NCBI RefSeq assembly: GCF_007004065.1
Contig: NZ_VFSV01000011.1
Coordinates: 1 to 64,000 of the forward strand
Length of the DNA stretch: 64,000 nt
Direction of reading: 5' to 3'
From: Palleronia caenipelagi
Lineage (GTDB): Bacteria > Pseudomonadota > Alphaproteobacteria > Rhodobacterales > Rhodobacteraceae
The notes below the pieces were generated by a model, which saw only the letters and a list, made by a program, of their open reading frames with translations, did no database searches and was not told where the DNA came from. Below, one piece after another: positions 28,718 to 37,843 of the stretch. The position numbers and the translations under genes are program-made. Within the stretch, counting starts at the first letter, position 1. Every line of letters begins with the position of its first letter.

Positions 28718-30121
28718 TCAGGACGCGAGGCGTTCTGCAAAACTCAGTTCAATGAAACTGGGCAAATGGTCCCCCATGCCGATGACCGGCTCATCACGGC
28801 GACGGTCATCGCTGCTCCGCCCGCGTCCGCGACCACGGTTGCGGGGTGGCTTTTCTGCACGGGTCTGCTCGCTCGCGACGACATTGTCGGGCGCCGTTGT
28901 CTCCTCTACGGGCGCTGCAGGGGCGTCCTCCTTGCGAGGGCGGCGGGTACGGGAGGGCGGCGCCATGTCGGGGAGGGTGGCCGGATCGACGCGCTGGATC
29001 TCCCTCTGGATCAGCTTTTCGACATCGGCCAGGTTGGTTTCGTCCGAAGGCTGACAGATGGTGACGGCTTTTCCCTCACGTCCCGCGCGACCCGTTCGGC
29101 CAATGCGGTGGACGTAATCCTCGGCATGGGAGGGCACGTCAAAATTAAACACGTGGCTCACTGAGGGCACGTCGAGACCGCGCGCAGCCACGTCAGAGGC
29201 CACCAAAATGCGGAGATCCCCGCCACGGAAACTGTCCAGCGTGCGCGTTCTCTGGGACTGATCCAGATCCCCATGAATCGGGGCCGCGTCGTGGCCATAT
29301 TTCTTCAGGCTTTTGGAGACGATATCCACATCCGTCTTGCGGTTGCAGAAAATAATCGCGTTTGTGAGCTTCTCTCCCTCGGCGGCGATGAGCGCGCGGA
29401 GGGCGCGACGTTTCTCGCTGGCCTGCCGGTCGCGACGGCTGCCTTTGAACATCAGCACGCTCTGGTCAATCGTCTCGGAGGCTGTGGCCTGCCTGGCGAT
29501 CTCGATGCGATGGGGGTTCGACAGGAAGGTATTGGTGATCCGCTCGATCTCAGGCGCCATGGTGGCCGAAAAGAACAGGGTTTGCCGGGTGAAAGGAACC
29601 AGCGAGAAGATACGTTCGATATCGGGAATAAAACCCATATCGAGCATCCGGTCGGCCTCATCGACGACCATGATCTTAACGTCGGTCAGGAGAAGTTTGC
29701 CGCGCTCGAAATGATCAAGCAGGCGACCAGGGGTGGCAATCAGCACGTCGACGCCTTTGTCGATGAGCTGGTCCTGCTCCTTGAACGACACGCCCCCGAT
29801 CAGCAGAGCCTTGGTCAGATTGGCATATTTCGAATAAGTGTCGAAATTCGCGGCAACCTGTGCGGCCAATTCACGGGTCGGGGCTAGTACGAGGCTTCGC
29901 GGCATCCGCGCCTTGGCCCGTCCACGGTTCAGAGCGGTGATCATCGGGAGGGTAAACGACGCTGTCTTGCCGGTCCCCGTTTGAGCGATGCCCAGCACAT
30001 CGCGCCCGTCCAACGCCGCAGGGATCGCCTCGCACTGGATCGGGGTAGGCATTTCATAGCCAGCTTCGGCGATGGCTTTCTGGACCTTGGGGCCCAGCTT
30101 CAGATCAGTGAATTTCGTCAT
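28718..30121 (-). CDS. DEAD-box ATP-dependent RNA helicase (RhlE type)
   Basis: A 467-residue RNA helicase. The Q motif (Gln29 in MPTPIQ), Walker A A-Q-T-G-T-G-K-T (46-53), P-T-R-E-L-A (81-86), D-E-A-D (154-157), S-A-T (185-187), A-S-D-V-A-A-R-G-L-D-V-P and H-R-I-G-R-T-G-R are all present. The C-terminal ~90 residues are disordered, with P-R-N-R-G-R-G-R-G-R-S-S, typical of RhlE proteins involved in ribosome assembly and cold growth. ATG 30121 begins MTKFTDLKLG; a longer in-frame start at 30310 gives unconvincing Arg-rich sequence. Confidence 0.92.
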   Translation of the reverse strand: MTKFTDLKLGPKVQKAIAEAGYEMPTPIQCEAIPAALDGRDVLGIAQTGTGKTASFTLPMITALNRGRAKARMPRSLVLAPTRELAAQVAANFDTYSKYANLTKALLIGGVSFKEQDQLIDKGVDVLIATPGRLLDHFERGKLLLTDVKIMVVDEADRMLDMGFIPDIERIFSLVPFTRQTLFFSATMAPEIERITNTFLSNPHRIEIARQATASETIDQSVLMFKGSRRDRQASEKRRALRALIAAEGEKLTNAIIFCNRKTDVDIVSKSLKKYGHDAAPIHGDLDQSQRTRTLDSFRGGDLRILVASDVAARGLDVPSVSHVFNFDVPSHAEDYVHRIGRTGRAGREGKAVTICQPSDETNLADVEKLIQREIQRVDPATLPDMAPPSRTRRPRKEDAPAAPVEETTAPDNVVASEQTRAEKPPRNRGRGRGRSSDDRRRDEPVIGMGDHLPSFIELSFAERLAS

Positions 30122-30274
30122 ATCCGTCCAAAAATTGCGGAGTTCCGCAAGGATGGGACGCCCGTCATCACGTCCCGCATCAGGCCTGCGCGCATCGCGG
30201 CCCTCGCAACCCATAGTCGCAGTGTCGTTTTTGGTCAATGGAAACGGGGACCGCGAACCGTGTTCCTGCAAGGA

Positions 30275-30311
30275 TGTGCTCCGCAGGCGACGACATCGTC
30301 CGCGGAGCACA
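30275..30311 (-). terminator. Hairpin downstream of the RTX protein gene
   Basis: TGTGCTCCGC (30275-30284) and GCGGAGCACA (30302-30311) form a perfect 10-bp stem, with an inner GACGA/TCGTC pairing. It starts 4 bases past the stop codon of the RTX gene on the minus strand. There is no good T tract, so it may terminate weakly or protect the mRNA 3' end. Confidence 0.55.
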
Positions 30312-30315
30312 AACC

Positions 30316-31380
30316 TCAGCCTTGCGGGGTCAGTGTGATGCTGTCGAGGTCCACATCGACATTGCCGGTCAGAATAATGAAATCGGTCCCATCGAGGCGG
30401 ATCGTTGTTTGGTCTGTTGCGGCATTGTATGCGGTGCTCAACGTGGGACTGATCGTATCGCCCGTCGCGGGGTCTGTGCGCTCCAGATGAGCAATAGTGA
30501 TCGTATCTTCACTCGGCGTGTAATCATTGATTTTCGCAGCACCGCTATCCGGGCTTTCAACCTCGAAGACGTCGAAGCGATCCGCTCCTTCGCCACCGGT
30601 CGCCTCGTCTCCGTCACCAAGGACCAGCAGGTCGTCGCCGGCTTCGCCAAACAGGATATCCTCGCCGCGGCCAATATTCGACACGTCAAAGGAGCTGTCG
30701 CTGAAAATCTGATCGTCTCCATCCCCGCCATAAATCACATCATCATCGCCGCGGCCTTCGAGGGAATCATTGCCGCTGCCGCCGAAGATAGAGTCGTCGC
30801 CGCGGCTGCCATCAATGCGATCTTCGCCAGCCTGACCATAAAGCGCGTCAGATCCCAACCCGCCAAGGATGGTATCGTTGCCGTCTCCACCGTTGATAAT
30901 GTCGGAGCCAAACCGGCCTAGCAGCTGATCAGCACCAGCGCCACCGTCGAGATAGTCATCAGAGTCTGTGGCATCGACGAAGTCGTTCCCGTCGAGGCCA
31001 AAATATGCGAGGCTTGGTCCGGACCGAACTGCAGTTAAGGTGTCGCGCTCGGCAGTGCCGGTCCGGACGTCTTCATAGTTATCTTGTACAAACGGTCCTG
31101 TCGGTTCGTTAGCAGATTCGGCTTCTCCGCCACCATCAGTTCCAGTCCCGTCACCTTCGGTTGCGCCGTCTCCAGCGCCGCCTTCGGTTGCGCCGTCTCC
31201 AGCGTCGCCTTCGGTTGCGCCGCCTCCGCTTGCGCCCTCGCCAACGTCATCGGTGGTCACTTCATTATTTTCATCGTCATCATCATCGTCGTCATCGTCA
31301 TCGCCGTCGAAAACATCGAGCTGCCACAGCAAGAGTAGCGAAAAAATTCCGACATTAGCCCAGAAAAGCAGGTCATACAT
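30316..31380 (-). CDS. Membrane-anchored RTX (haemolysin-type calcium-binding repeat) protein
   Basis: A 354-residue protein of unusual layout. An N-terminal hydrophobic segment (about 2-20) is followed at once by a run of ten aspartates (27-36), a low-complexity Gly/Ala/Thr/Glu stretch with three near-identical nine-residue repeats (about 50-78), and Ca2+-binding RTX nonapeptides (about 128-265, G-G-x-G-x-D pattern). The last part (about 265-354) is a small beta domain ending D-S-I-T-L-T-P-Q-G. RTX proteins usually carry a C-terminal type I secretion signal; here the N-terminal helix suggests retention in or export through the inner membrane. No catalytic domain is seen. Surface or calcium-buffer role is inference. 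Confidence 0.8.
   Translation of the reverse strand: MYDLLFWANVGIFSLLLLWQLDVFDGDDDDDDDDDDENNEVTTDDVGEGASGGGATEGDAGDGATEGGAGDGATEGDGTGTDGGGEAESANEPTGPFVQDNYEDVRTGTAERDTLTAVRSGPSLAYFGLDGNDFVDATDSDDYLDGGAGADQLLGRFGSDIINGGDGNDTILGGLGSDALYGQAGEDRIDGSRGDDSIFGGSGNDSLEGRGDDDVIYGGDGDDQIFSDSSFDVSNIGRGEDILFGEAGDDLLVLGDGDEATGGEGADRFDVFEVESPDSGAAKINDYTPSEDTITIAHLERTDPATGDTISPTLSTAYNAATDQTTIRLDGTDFIILTGNVDVDLDSITLTPQG
31154..31234. repeat. Three 27-bp tandem repeats in the RTX gene
   Basis: CCTTCGGTTGCGCCG recurs at 31154, 31181 and 31208 with a 27-bp period. Each unit encodes nine residues of the G-D-G-A-T-E-G linker type on the minus strand. Near-identity at DNA level suggests recent slippage or recombination, so copy number may vary between strains. 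Confidence 0.85.
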
Positions 31381-31521
31381 ATTGTGCGTTCCCTATTTGA
31401 CGATGCACAGCGGTGATCGCACCCGCCTCGCTGCTTGCTTGGTCGCAGTGTGAAGAAAACTCTCCCACAATCAAGAGACCGATCCAGTTCCTCGGAGATT
31501 GTTGCGGGACCTCCCCACCTG

Positions 31522-33129
31522 TCAGGTCATCATTTCCTTGGTCGCCGACAGCGTCAGGTCCGGATAGTCCCGCTCGACACGGTCAATGTCCCATTGCAGG
31601 CGGGTGAGAAAAACCATGTCGTCGTCGTTATCCAACGCCATATGCCCCTTGTTGGCATTGGCGAAGGCGTCGACTTTGTCCTGAGAACCGTGGACCCAAC
31701 GGGCCGATGTAAACTGTGACGGTTCGAAACGGACCGGGAGCCCGTATTCCAGCTCGATGCGGCTGGCCAAGACCTCGAATTGCAGCGCGCCGACGACGCC
31801 GACGATAAAGCCAGAGCCGATCATTGGGCGAAACACCTTGGCCGCGCCTTCCTCGGCGAATTGCATCAGCGCCTTGTCCAGATGTTTTGCTTTCATCGGA
31901 TCGCCCGCGCGGCAATTTTGCAGCAATTCCGGCGCGAAGGAGGGGATGCCTGAGACCTTAAGGGCTTCGCCCTCGGTCAGCGTGTCGCCGATGCGGAGCT
32001 GCCCGTGGTTCGGGATGCCCATGATGTCACCGGCCCAGGCCTCCTCGGCCAGTTCCCGGTCGGACGCCAGGAAGAGCACCGGATTCGACACGGCCATGGG
32101 CTTCTTCGTGCGTACATGGGTTAGTTTCATGCCCCGCTTGAAGTGGCCCGAGGCGAGGCGGACAAAGGCCACCCGGTCCCGATGTTTGGGGTCCATGTTG
32201 GCCTGCACCTTGAAGACAAAGCCGGTGACCTTGTTCTCATCGGGCATGATCTGGCGCGGCTCGGCCCTTTGAGGCTGTGGCTGGGGACCGAAATTGCCGA
32301 TACCGTCCATGAGCTCCTTCACACCAAAGGAGTTGATCGCCGAGCCAAACCAGATCGGCGTCAGCGTGCCATCGAGGAGCGCCTGCTGGTCGAACTTCGG
32401 CAGAAGCTCGCGTGCCATCTCGACCTCTTCCCGCAGGGTCTCGAGCATGTCGGCTGGGATATGTTCGGCCATCTTCGGGTCGTCGAGCCCTTCGAGACGC
32501 ACCGTTTCCGCCACCTTGTTCCGGTCGGCGCGATCCATCAATTCCAGTCGGTCGTTCAGGATATCGTAGCAACCGAGGAAATCCCGTCCCCGACCGATGG
32601 GCCAGGAGGCTGGGGTCACGTCAATGGCCAGATTCTCCTGGATCTCGTCGATGATTTCAAACGTGTCGCGGCTCTCGCGGTCCATCTTGTTACAGAAGGT
32701 CAGGATTGGCAGGTCGCGCAACCGGCAGACCTCGAAGAGTTTCTGCGTCTGACTCTCGACGCCCTTGGCACCGTCGATCACCATCACCGCTGCATCCACC
32801 GCGGTCAGGGTGCGGTAGGTGTCCTCGGAAAAATCCGAGTGGCCGGGCGTGTCCACGAGGTTAAAGCGGTATTCCCCGAAATCGAAGGACATGGCCGAGG
32901 CCGAGACCGAGATCCCCCGGTCCTTCTCCATTTGCATGAAGTCCGAGCGCGTCCGCCGGGCCTCACCCTTGGCGCGTACCTGCCCGGCCATCTGGATCGC
33001 GCCGCCATAGAGAAGGAACTTCTCGGTCAGCGTGGTCTTGCCCGCATCCGGGTGCGAGATGATTGCAAAGGTCCGGCGCCGGGCGATCTGCGGCGGAAGG
33101 GCGGGGATATTATCAGAACGGTCCAGCAT
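31522..33129 (-). CDS. prfC: Peptide chain release factor 3
   Basis: RF3 is a GTPase that recycles RF1/RF2 from the ribosome after termination. The 535-residue protein has G1 S-H-P-D-A-G-K-T-T (25-33), G3 D-T-P-G-H (93-97) and G4 N-K-M-D (147-150), then the translation-factor beta-barrel and C-terminal domains. ATG 33129 fits the family N-terminus; the open frame goes 18 codons further without support. Not every alphaproteobacterium has RF3, but nothing here looks foreign. Confidence 0.95.
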   Translation of the reverse strand: MLDRSDNIPALPPQIARRRTFAIISHPDAGKTTLTEKFLLYGGAIQMAGQVRAKGEARRTRSDFMQMEKDRGISVSASAMSFDFGEYRFNLVDTPGHSDFSEDTYRTLTAVDAAVMVIDGAKGVESQTQKLFEVCRLRDLPILTFCNKMDRESRDTFEIIDEIQENLAIDVTPASWPIGRGRDFLGCYDILNDRLELMDRADRNKVAETVRLEGLDDPKMAEHIPADMLETLREEVEMARELLPKFDQQALLDGTLTPIWFGSAINSFGVKELMDGIGNFGPQPQPQRAEPRQIMPDENKVTGFVFKVQANMDPKHRDRVAFVRLASGHFKRGMKLTHVRTKKPMAVSNPVLFLASDRELAEEAWAGDIMGIPNHGQLRIGDTLTEGEALKVSGIPSFAPELLQNCRAGDPMKAKHLDKALMQFAEEGAAKVFRPMIGSGFIVGVVGALQFEVLASRIELEYGLPVRFEPSQFTSARWVHGSQDKVDAFANANKGHMALDNDDDMVFLTRLQWDIDRVERDYPDLTLSATKEMMT

Positions 33130-33233
33130 GGCGGGGATATGAGTGATCCGCCGTGAAACTGCAATATTCAGCAAGCAGTCCAACGTTGGGCAGATCTACC
33201 AATGAAGGAGATCGATGTAAAACTACTGCTGTT

Positions 33234-34163
33234 TCAGACAGCGATCACGTTTCCGAACAGGCTGTCCGTGTCGTGTGCGTTATCGACGAGTTTCATACGT
33301 CGGGGAAGATTGCTTGGATTCGGTGCCGAGCGTGTGGTGGTCATCAGGCCATTTGCGATGATCACGGCAGGCTGAGCGAGCCGCAGAAAATAGTGCATCA
33401 TGTATTGCCCATCCATCCGTCGGATCGTGTCGCCGTTCACAAGATCGTTGGTATAGATGTATTCCATCGCGCTTGGCCGTCCGGACCGACCGGGTACCAT
33501 AAGCGTTGCCCGCGGGCTGAGCATAATCGGCATGTCATTGCCGAGTGCGTCAGCCGTTACTGAAATGGGAGCGTGAGAACCAGTTGCGGCAAGCAGACGT
33601 TTGCCACACCAGCGCACTGGTAAATTGCCATGTGCGACGGTTTGCACCATGTCACCGATCTGGATCTCTTCGATCGGACGCTCTGAGCCATCCGCCATTA
33701 GGACGGTCGTCCCTTCGAAGAACGGTGCGCAGCTGGCCTCTTCGAACCGCTCCACGGGGTCATCGTGACGGTAGTCGACCAACACATAGTCTGTCCGGTC
33801 GTGGATGTCGCCCAAAGGCAAAATATGAAGCGAGCCTCCGGCGACCTGCTCAGTCAGCAGCAGGACTTCCAGCAGCCGCCCGTCCGGTGACATAAAGGTC
33901 AGGTGCGATTCGACCTTTACTGCGGTCCCCGGCGTGCTCGCGTGGGAAGTCTGCGCAACGGTCCAGACACCATTGTAGTGACTGAGTATCAAAAGGCGAG
34001 GTTGGGCGCGACGGCTCAACCGGATCTGATCACCAACCGCCATCGCGGCAGCGCTCTCGAAATGTTCGCCATCCCGAACGCCCTCCGACACCCGGAAGTC
34101 GCTCGCGCAGAAAACAAAATGCGCGCTCGCCACTGCCGGAGGCTGTTTGTCAACAAATGCCAT
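33234..34163 (-). CDS. Hint-domain (hedgehog/intein-type) protein
   Basis: The 309-residue protein has an N-terminal beta-rich part (about 1-140), then a Hint module from Cys145, where F-E-G-T-T-V-L-M-A-D-G-S-E-R-P-I-E and I-G-D-M-V-Q-T follow, and a later H-A-P-I block. Such Hint_2 proteins are frequent in Rhodobacterales and often accompany secreted repeat proteins; autocatalytic cleavage is possible but unproven. Cys is near the expected splice start, with four residues between it and the usual G-T motif. ATG 34163 is preferred; GTG 34178 would add five residues. An RTX gene lies two genes downstream. Confidence 0.8.
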   Translation of the reverse strand: MAFVDKQPPAVASAHFVFCASDFRVSEGVRDGEHFESAAAMAVGDQIRLSRRAQPRLLILSHYNGVWTVAQTSHASTPGTAVKVESHLTFMSPDGRLLEVLLLTEQVAGGSLHILPLGDIHDRTDYVLVDYRHDDPVERFEEASCAPFFEGTTVLMADGSERPIEEIQIGDMVQTVAHGNLPVRWCGKRLLAATGSHAPISVTADALGNDMPIMLSPRATLMVPGRSGRPSAMEYIYTNDLVNGDTIRRMDGQYMMHYFLRLAQPAVIIANGLMTTTRSAPNPSNLPRRMKLVDNAHDTDSLFGNVIAV

Positions 34164-34374
34164 CTCAATCTCACCCACCGTCTTACAAGCTCACACCAAC
34201 TTAATACCGGAAATCTTTTCGAAAAATATTGCGCGTAAAGGTAGATTCACTGTCCATCCGTATCAACTAATAGCCCGGTGGTCCGACGCTTTACAGCTAT
34301 CTCCTACCGGTGGATACCCTATAACAACCTCTACAGCATGGTCATAACATCGTTAAAAAATCGAGGAGGACATT

Positions 34375-35154
34375 GTGGATCTGGGTATAACCGGCAAAAA
34401 GGCGCTGATTTCGGCCTCTTCCAAGGGTTTGGGGTTTGGGTGCGCCCGCGCTCTGGCCGAGGCTGGTGTCGATCTCGTCATGAATGCCCGTGGCCAAGAG
34501 ACCCTCGCAACCGCAGCCGAGGCTATCCGGACGCAGTTTGGTGTCTCGGTCACCGAAGTCGCGGCGGACATTACCTCAGATGAGGGACGCGCGGAGGTTC
34601 TAGAGGCCGCTGGTGAAGTCGACATCTTGGTGACAAATGCAGGCGGGCCGCCGCCGGGGATGTGGTCAGACTGGGATCGCGAGGATTTCATCAAGGCCCT
34701 CGACGCGAACATGCTGACCCCCATTGCCCTGATGAAGCACTGCCTGCCCGGTATGATTGAGCGCGGCTGGGGGCGGGTTGTGAACATTACCTCGCAATCC
34801 GTCCGGGCGCCGGTGGCTGTGCTGGGCCTGTCCAATGCTGCGCGCACTGGGCTGACCGGCTACGTGGCGGGTACGGCCAGGCAGGTTGCGCCCCATGGCG
34901 TGATCATCAACAACCTGCTGCCCGGCATTCATGACACCGACCGCGCGGTTCAGCTCGATCAGGGCGTGGCGGAGCAGCAGGGGATCACCCGGGAGGCCGC
35001 GCGCGCCCAGCGGGAGGCGACGGTTCCGGCGCGGCGGTATGGCACGCCCGAGGAATTTGGCGCCACCTGCGCCTTCCTGTGTTCGCAACATGCGGGCTTC
35101 ATCGTCGGGCAAAACATCCTGCTTGATGGTGGGCAGACCAATCTGACCATGTGA
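34375..35154 (+). CDS. SDR-family protein with altered active site
   Basis: A 259-residue Rossmann-fold protein of the short-chain dehydrogenase/reductase family. N-A-G-G (88-91) and the C-terminal G-Q-N-I-L-L-D-G-G are normal. The nucleotide loop reads S-A-S-S-K-G-L-G (13-20) instead of T-G-x-x-x-G-x-G. The catalytic Ser140 is present, but the Tyr thirteen residues on is Ser153 and the Lys is Arg157. This fits a known subgroup of beta-ketoacyl-ACP-reductase-like SDRs without the perfect tetrad. Dehydrogenase activity is therefore uncertain. GTG start with GAGGAGG at 34363-34369. Confidence 0.85.
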   Translation: MDLGITGKKALISASSKGLGFGCARALAEAGVDLVMNARGQETLATAAEAIRTQFGVSVTEVAADITSDEGRAEVLEAAGEVDILVTNAGGPPPGMWSDWDREDFIKALDANMLTPIALMKHCLPGMIERGWGRVVNITSQSVRAPVAVLGLSNAARTGLTGYVAGTARQVAPHGVIINNLLPGIHDTDRAVQLDQGVAEQQGITREAARAQREATVPARRYGTPEEFGATCAFLCSQHAGFIVGQNILLDGGQTNLTM

Positions 35155-35220
35155 CCGGGCCTTGCAGCGGGGGCGGGGCGTTGCTACCCCGCTGCCTGAC
35201 TGTTCTTGTCGGGAAAGCCC

Positions 35221-36300
35221 ATGGCGACTGCTCCGCGTCTTGAAATCGAGAACCTGCATTGCGCGTTCGGCGGCGTCGAGGTGGTGCAGGGGATCTCGCT
35301 GACCGTGGAAGGGGGGGATGTGCTCTGCCTCCTTGGGCCGTCGGGCTGTGGCAAATCCACGACGTTGCGCACCATTGCAGGGCTGGAGGATATCTCCAGC
35401 GGCGAGATCCGGATCGACGGGCAGGTCGTCACGCGTGGCGGTTATACCTTGCCGCCGGAGCATCGTGGCGTCGGCCTGATTTTTCAGGACTTTGCGCTGT
35501 TTCCCCACCTTACCGTGGCCGAAAACATCTCCTACGGGCTGCGGGCCTCCCGCAGTGAAAAAGCGCATCGGGTCGATGAACTGCTGGAGCGGGTGCATCT
35601 GAGCCATCACCGTCAGTCTTACGCGCACGAGCTTTCGGGGGGCGAGCAGCAAAGGGTGGCACTGGCCCGGGCGCTGGCGCCCCGTCCGCGGGTGATGCTC
35701 ATGGATGAGCCATTTTCGGGGCTCGACAACCGCCTCAGGGACGGCATTCGCGACCACACGCTGCAAGTGCTTAAGGACGAGGACACGGCGGTCGTCCTCG
35801 TCACCCACGAGCCCGAAGAAGCCATGCGCATGGCCGACCAGATCGCGCTCATGCGCAACGGGTCGATCGTCCAGCAAGGCGCGCCTTACAATATCTATAA
35901 CTCTCCCGCAGATCGTGCCGCAGCCGCGTTTTTCAGCGATATCAACGTGATTGAAGCCGTCGTGAACGGGGCGCTGGCCGAGACGCCCTTTGGCCAGTTC
36001 CTCGCGCCGGGTCAGCCGGACGGGACAAAAGTGGACATCGTGATCCGGCCCCAGCATCTGCGGATCGACTTTGACCGGGCCGGCCAAGGGCCACATCCGA
36101 CAAGTGAGGATGGCACACCCGCGCGGGCCGAGGTGATCCGATCCCGTTTTGTGGGCAAGGAGAGCCTCGTGGAGTTTCTGGTCCATGAGGGTCTGGTGAT
36201 GACCGCCACGGTGCCCAATGTCTTCCTGCCTAAGCCGGGAACCGTGATGTGGCTGGCCATCCGCCGCGACCGCTGCTTTGTCTTTCCGCGAAAGCCCTGA
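35221..36300 (+). CDS. ABC transporter ATP-binding protein (FbpC/PotA-like)
   Basis: A 359-residue importer-type ATPase. Walker A G-P-S-G-C-G-K-S (39-46), Q-loop F-Q-D-F-A-L-F-P (88-95), signature L-S-G-G-E-Q (138-143), Walker B L-M-D-E-P (160-164), and a C-terminal TOBE domain (about 230-355). It resembles ATPases of Fe(III) and polyamine importers. No permease or binding protein is nearby, so it is an orphan ATPase whose substrate is unknown. ATG 35221 with GGGAAAG is preferred over TTG 35206. The preceding SDR gene is 66 bp upstream. Confidence 0.9.
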   Translation: MATAPRLEIENLHCAFGGVEVVQGISLTVEGGDVLCLLGPSGCGKSTTLRTIAGLEDISSGEIRIDGQVVTRGGYTLPPEHRGVGLIFQDFALFPHLTVAENISYGLRASRSEKAHRVDELLERVHLSHHRQSYAHELSGGEQQRVALARALAPRPRVMLMDEPFSGLDNRLRDGIRDHTLQVLKDEDTAVVLVTHEPEEAMRMADQIALMRNGSIVQQGAPYNIYNSPADRAAAAFFSDINVIEAVVNGALAETPFGQFLAPGQPDGTKVDIVIRPQHLRIDFDRAGQGPHPTSEDGTPARAEVIRSRFVGKESLVEFLVHEGLVMTATVPNVFLPKPGTVMWLAIRRDRCFVFPRKP

Positions 36301-36423
36301 TCGAGGGCAGGGGGAAGGAATATCTGCCTGAATTCTGCGCTTTGGCGCGTGCCAGGCGCCTTGCTTGGTTGACACTTTCCCCGCCAGCCCGAAGATATCG
36401 CTAACGATACAAAGGGAGCGGGC

Positions 36424-37839
36424 ATGCCCGAGTTTTTCAACGAGATGTACGATCAGGGCGCGGTGCGTGCGCCCTATGAAGGGATCGAGGCCTGGGCGCG
36501 GGACATGCCTGCCGATCTGCGTGGGCTGAAGCAGTCCGAGGCCGAGGCGCTGTTCCGGCGCATCGGCATCACCTTTGCGGTCTATGGCGAAGGCGGCTCG
36601 CCCGACCGGCTGATCCCTTTCGACATGTTCCCCCGGGTTTTTGCCGCCGATGAATGGGCGCGGCTCGAACGGGGCATCAAGCAGCGCGCCCGGGCGCTCA
36701 ACGCCTTCCTTGCTGATGTCTATTCCCGCGGGGAGATCGTCCGCGCCGGACGCATCCCCGCCCATCTGGTCTACCAGAACGAAGCCTATGAGATCACAGC
36801 CAGCGGCTTCATGCCTCCTCACGGAGTGTTCAGCCATATTGTCGGCATCGACCTCGTGCGCACTGGACCGGACGAGTTCTACGTGCTTGAGGACAATTGC
36901 CGCACGCCATCGGGTGTCTCCTACATGCTGGAGAATCGCGAGATCATGATGCGCATGTTCCCGCAGCTCTTCCGCGAGAACCGGATCGCGCCGGTGGAGA
37001 ATTACCCGGCATTGCTGAAGCGCACGCTGGCCAGCGTCGCGCCGCAGAAATGCGAGGGCGAGCCCTGCGCGGTGATCCTGACGCCCGGCCATTTCAACTC
37101 GGCCTATTACGAACATTCCTTCCTCGCCGACATGATGGGGGTCGAGCTGGTTGAGGGCTCGGATCTGTTCGTCGAGGGCGATTTCTGCTGGATGCGCACC
37201 ACCGAGGGCCCGAAGAAGGTCGATGTGATCTATCGCCGGATCGACGATGCCTTCATCGACCCGCTCTGCTTCCGGCCCGACTCTATGCTGGGCGTGCCGG
37301 GGCTGATGAATGTCTACCGCTCCGGCGGCGTGACGATCTGTTCTGCCCCTGGTGCCGGTGTGGCGGATGACAAGGCCGTCTACACCTACGTGCCGGAGAT
37401 GGTGCGCTTCTACCTCGGCGAAGAGCCGATCCTGAATAACGTGCCCACCTGGCAATGTGCCAAGCCCGATGAGCTGAAATACGTGCTCGAAAACCTCGAA
37501 GAGCTGGTGGTCAAGGAAGTCCACGGCTCCGGCGGTTACGGGATGCTGGTGGGGCCGAAGGCCAGCAAGGACGACATCGCGTTGTTCCGGGCGAAGCTCG
37601 AAGAGCGCCCCGACGCCTATATCGCCCAGCCGACGCTGGCGCTGTCCACCACGCCGACCTTTGTCGCCGATGGGCTGGCGCCGCGCCATGTGGACCTGCG
37701 CCCCTATTGCCTTGTGGGACAGGACATTCACCTCGTGCCCGGCGGCTTGACTCGCGTGGCGCTGACCGAAGGCAGTTTGGTGGTGAATTCCAGCCAGGGT
37801 GGCGGGGTCAAGGACACCTGGGTTCTGGCGGGAGTATAA
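36424..37839 (+). CDS. Circularly permuted ATP-grasp type 2 protein
   Basis: A 471-residue protein of the circularly permuted ATP-grasp family (formerly DUF404/DUF407). Diagnostic are N-R-G-E-like Y-S-R-G-E-I-V, the E-D-N-C-R-T-P-S-G-V-S-Y block near residue 157, and K-E-V-H-G-S-G-G-Y-G-M near residue 361. ATP-grasp enzymes make acyl-phosphate-activated amide bonds; this branch is suspected to synthesise a small peptide. It is the first gene of the conserved Anbu-associated set with alpha-E, transglutaminase and Anbu genes. GGGAGCGGGC precedes the start. Confidence 0.92.
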   Translation: MPEFFNEMYDQGAVRAPYEGIEAWARDMPADLRGLKQSEAEALFRRIGITFAVYGEGGSPDRLIPFDMFPRVFAADEWARLERGIKQRARALNAFLADVYSRGEIVRAGRIPAHLVYQNEAYEITASGFMPPHGVFSHIVGIDLVRTGPDEFYVLEDNCRTPSGVSYMLENREIMMRMFPQLFRENRIAPVENYPALLKRTLASVAPQKCEGEPCAVILTPGHFNSAYYEHSFLADMMGVELVEGSDLFVEGDFCWMRTTEGPKKVDVIYRRIDDAFIDPLCFRPDSMLGVPGLMNVYRSGGVTICSAPGAGVADDKAVYTYVPEMVRFYLGEEPILNNVPTWQCAKPDELKYVLENLEELVVKEVHGSGGYGMLVGPKASKDDIALFRAKLEERPDAYIAQPTLALSTTPTFVADGLAPRHVDLRPYCLVGQDIHLVPGGLTRVALTEGSLVVNSSQGGGVKDTWVLAGV

Positions 37840-37843
37840 GATC

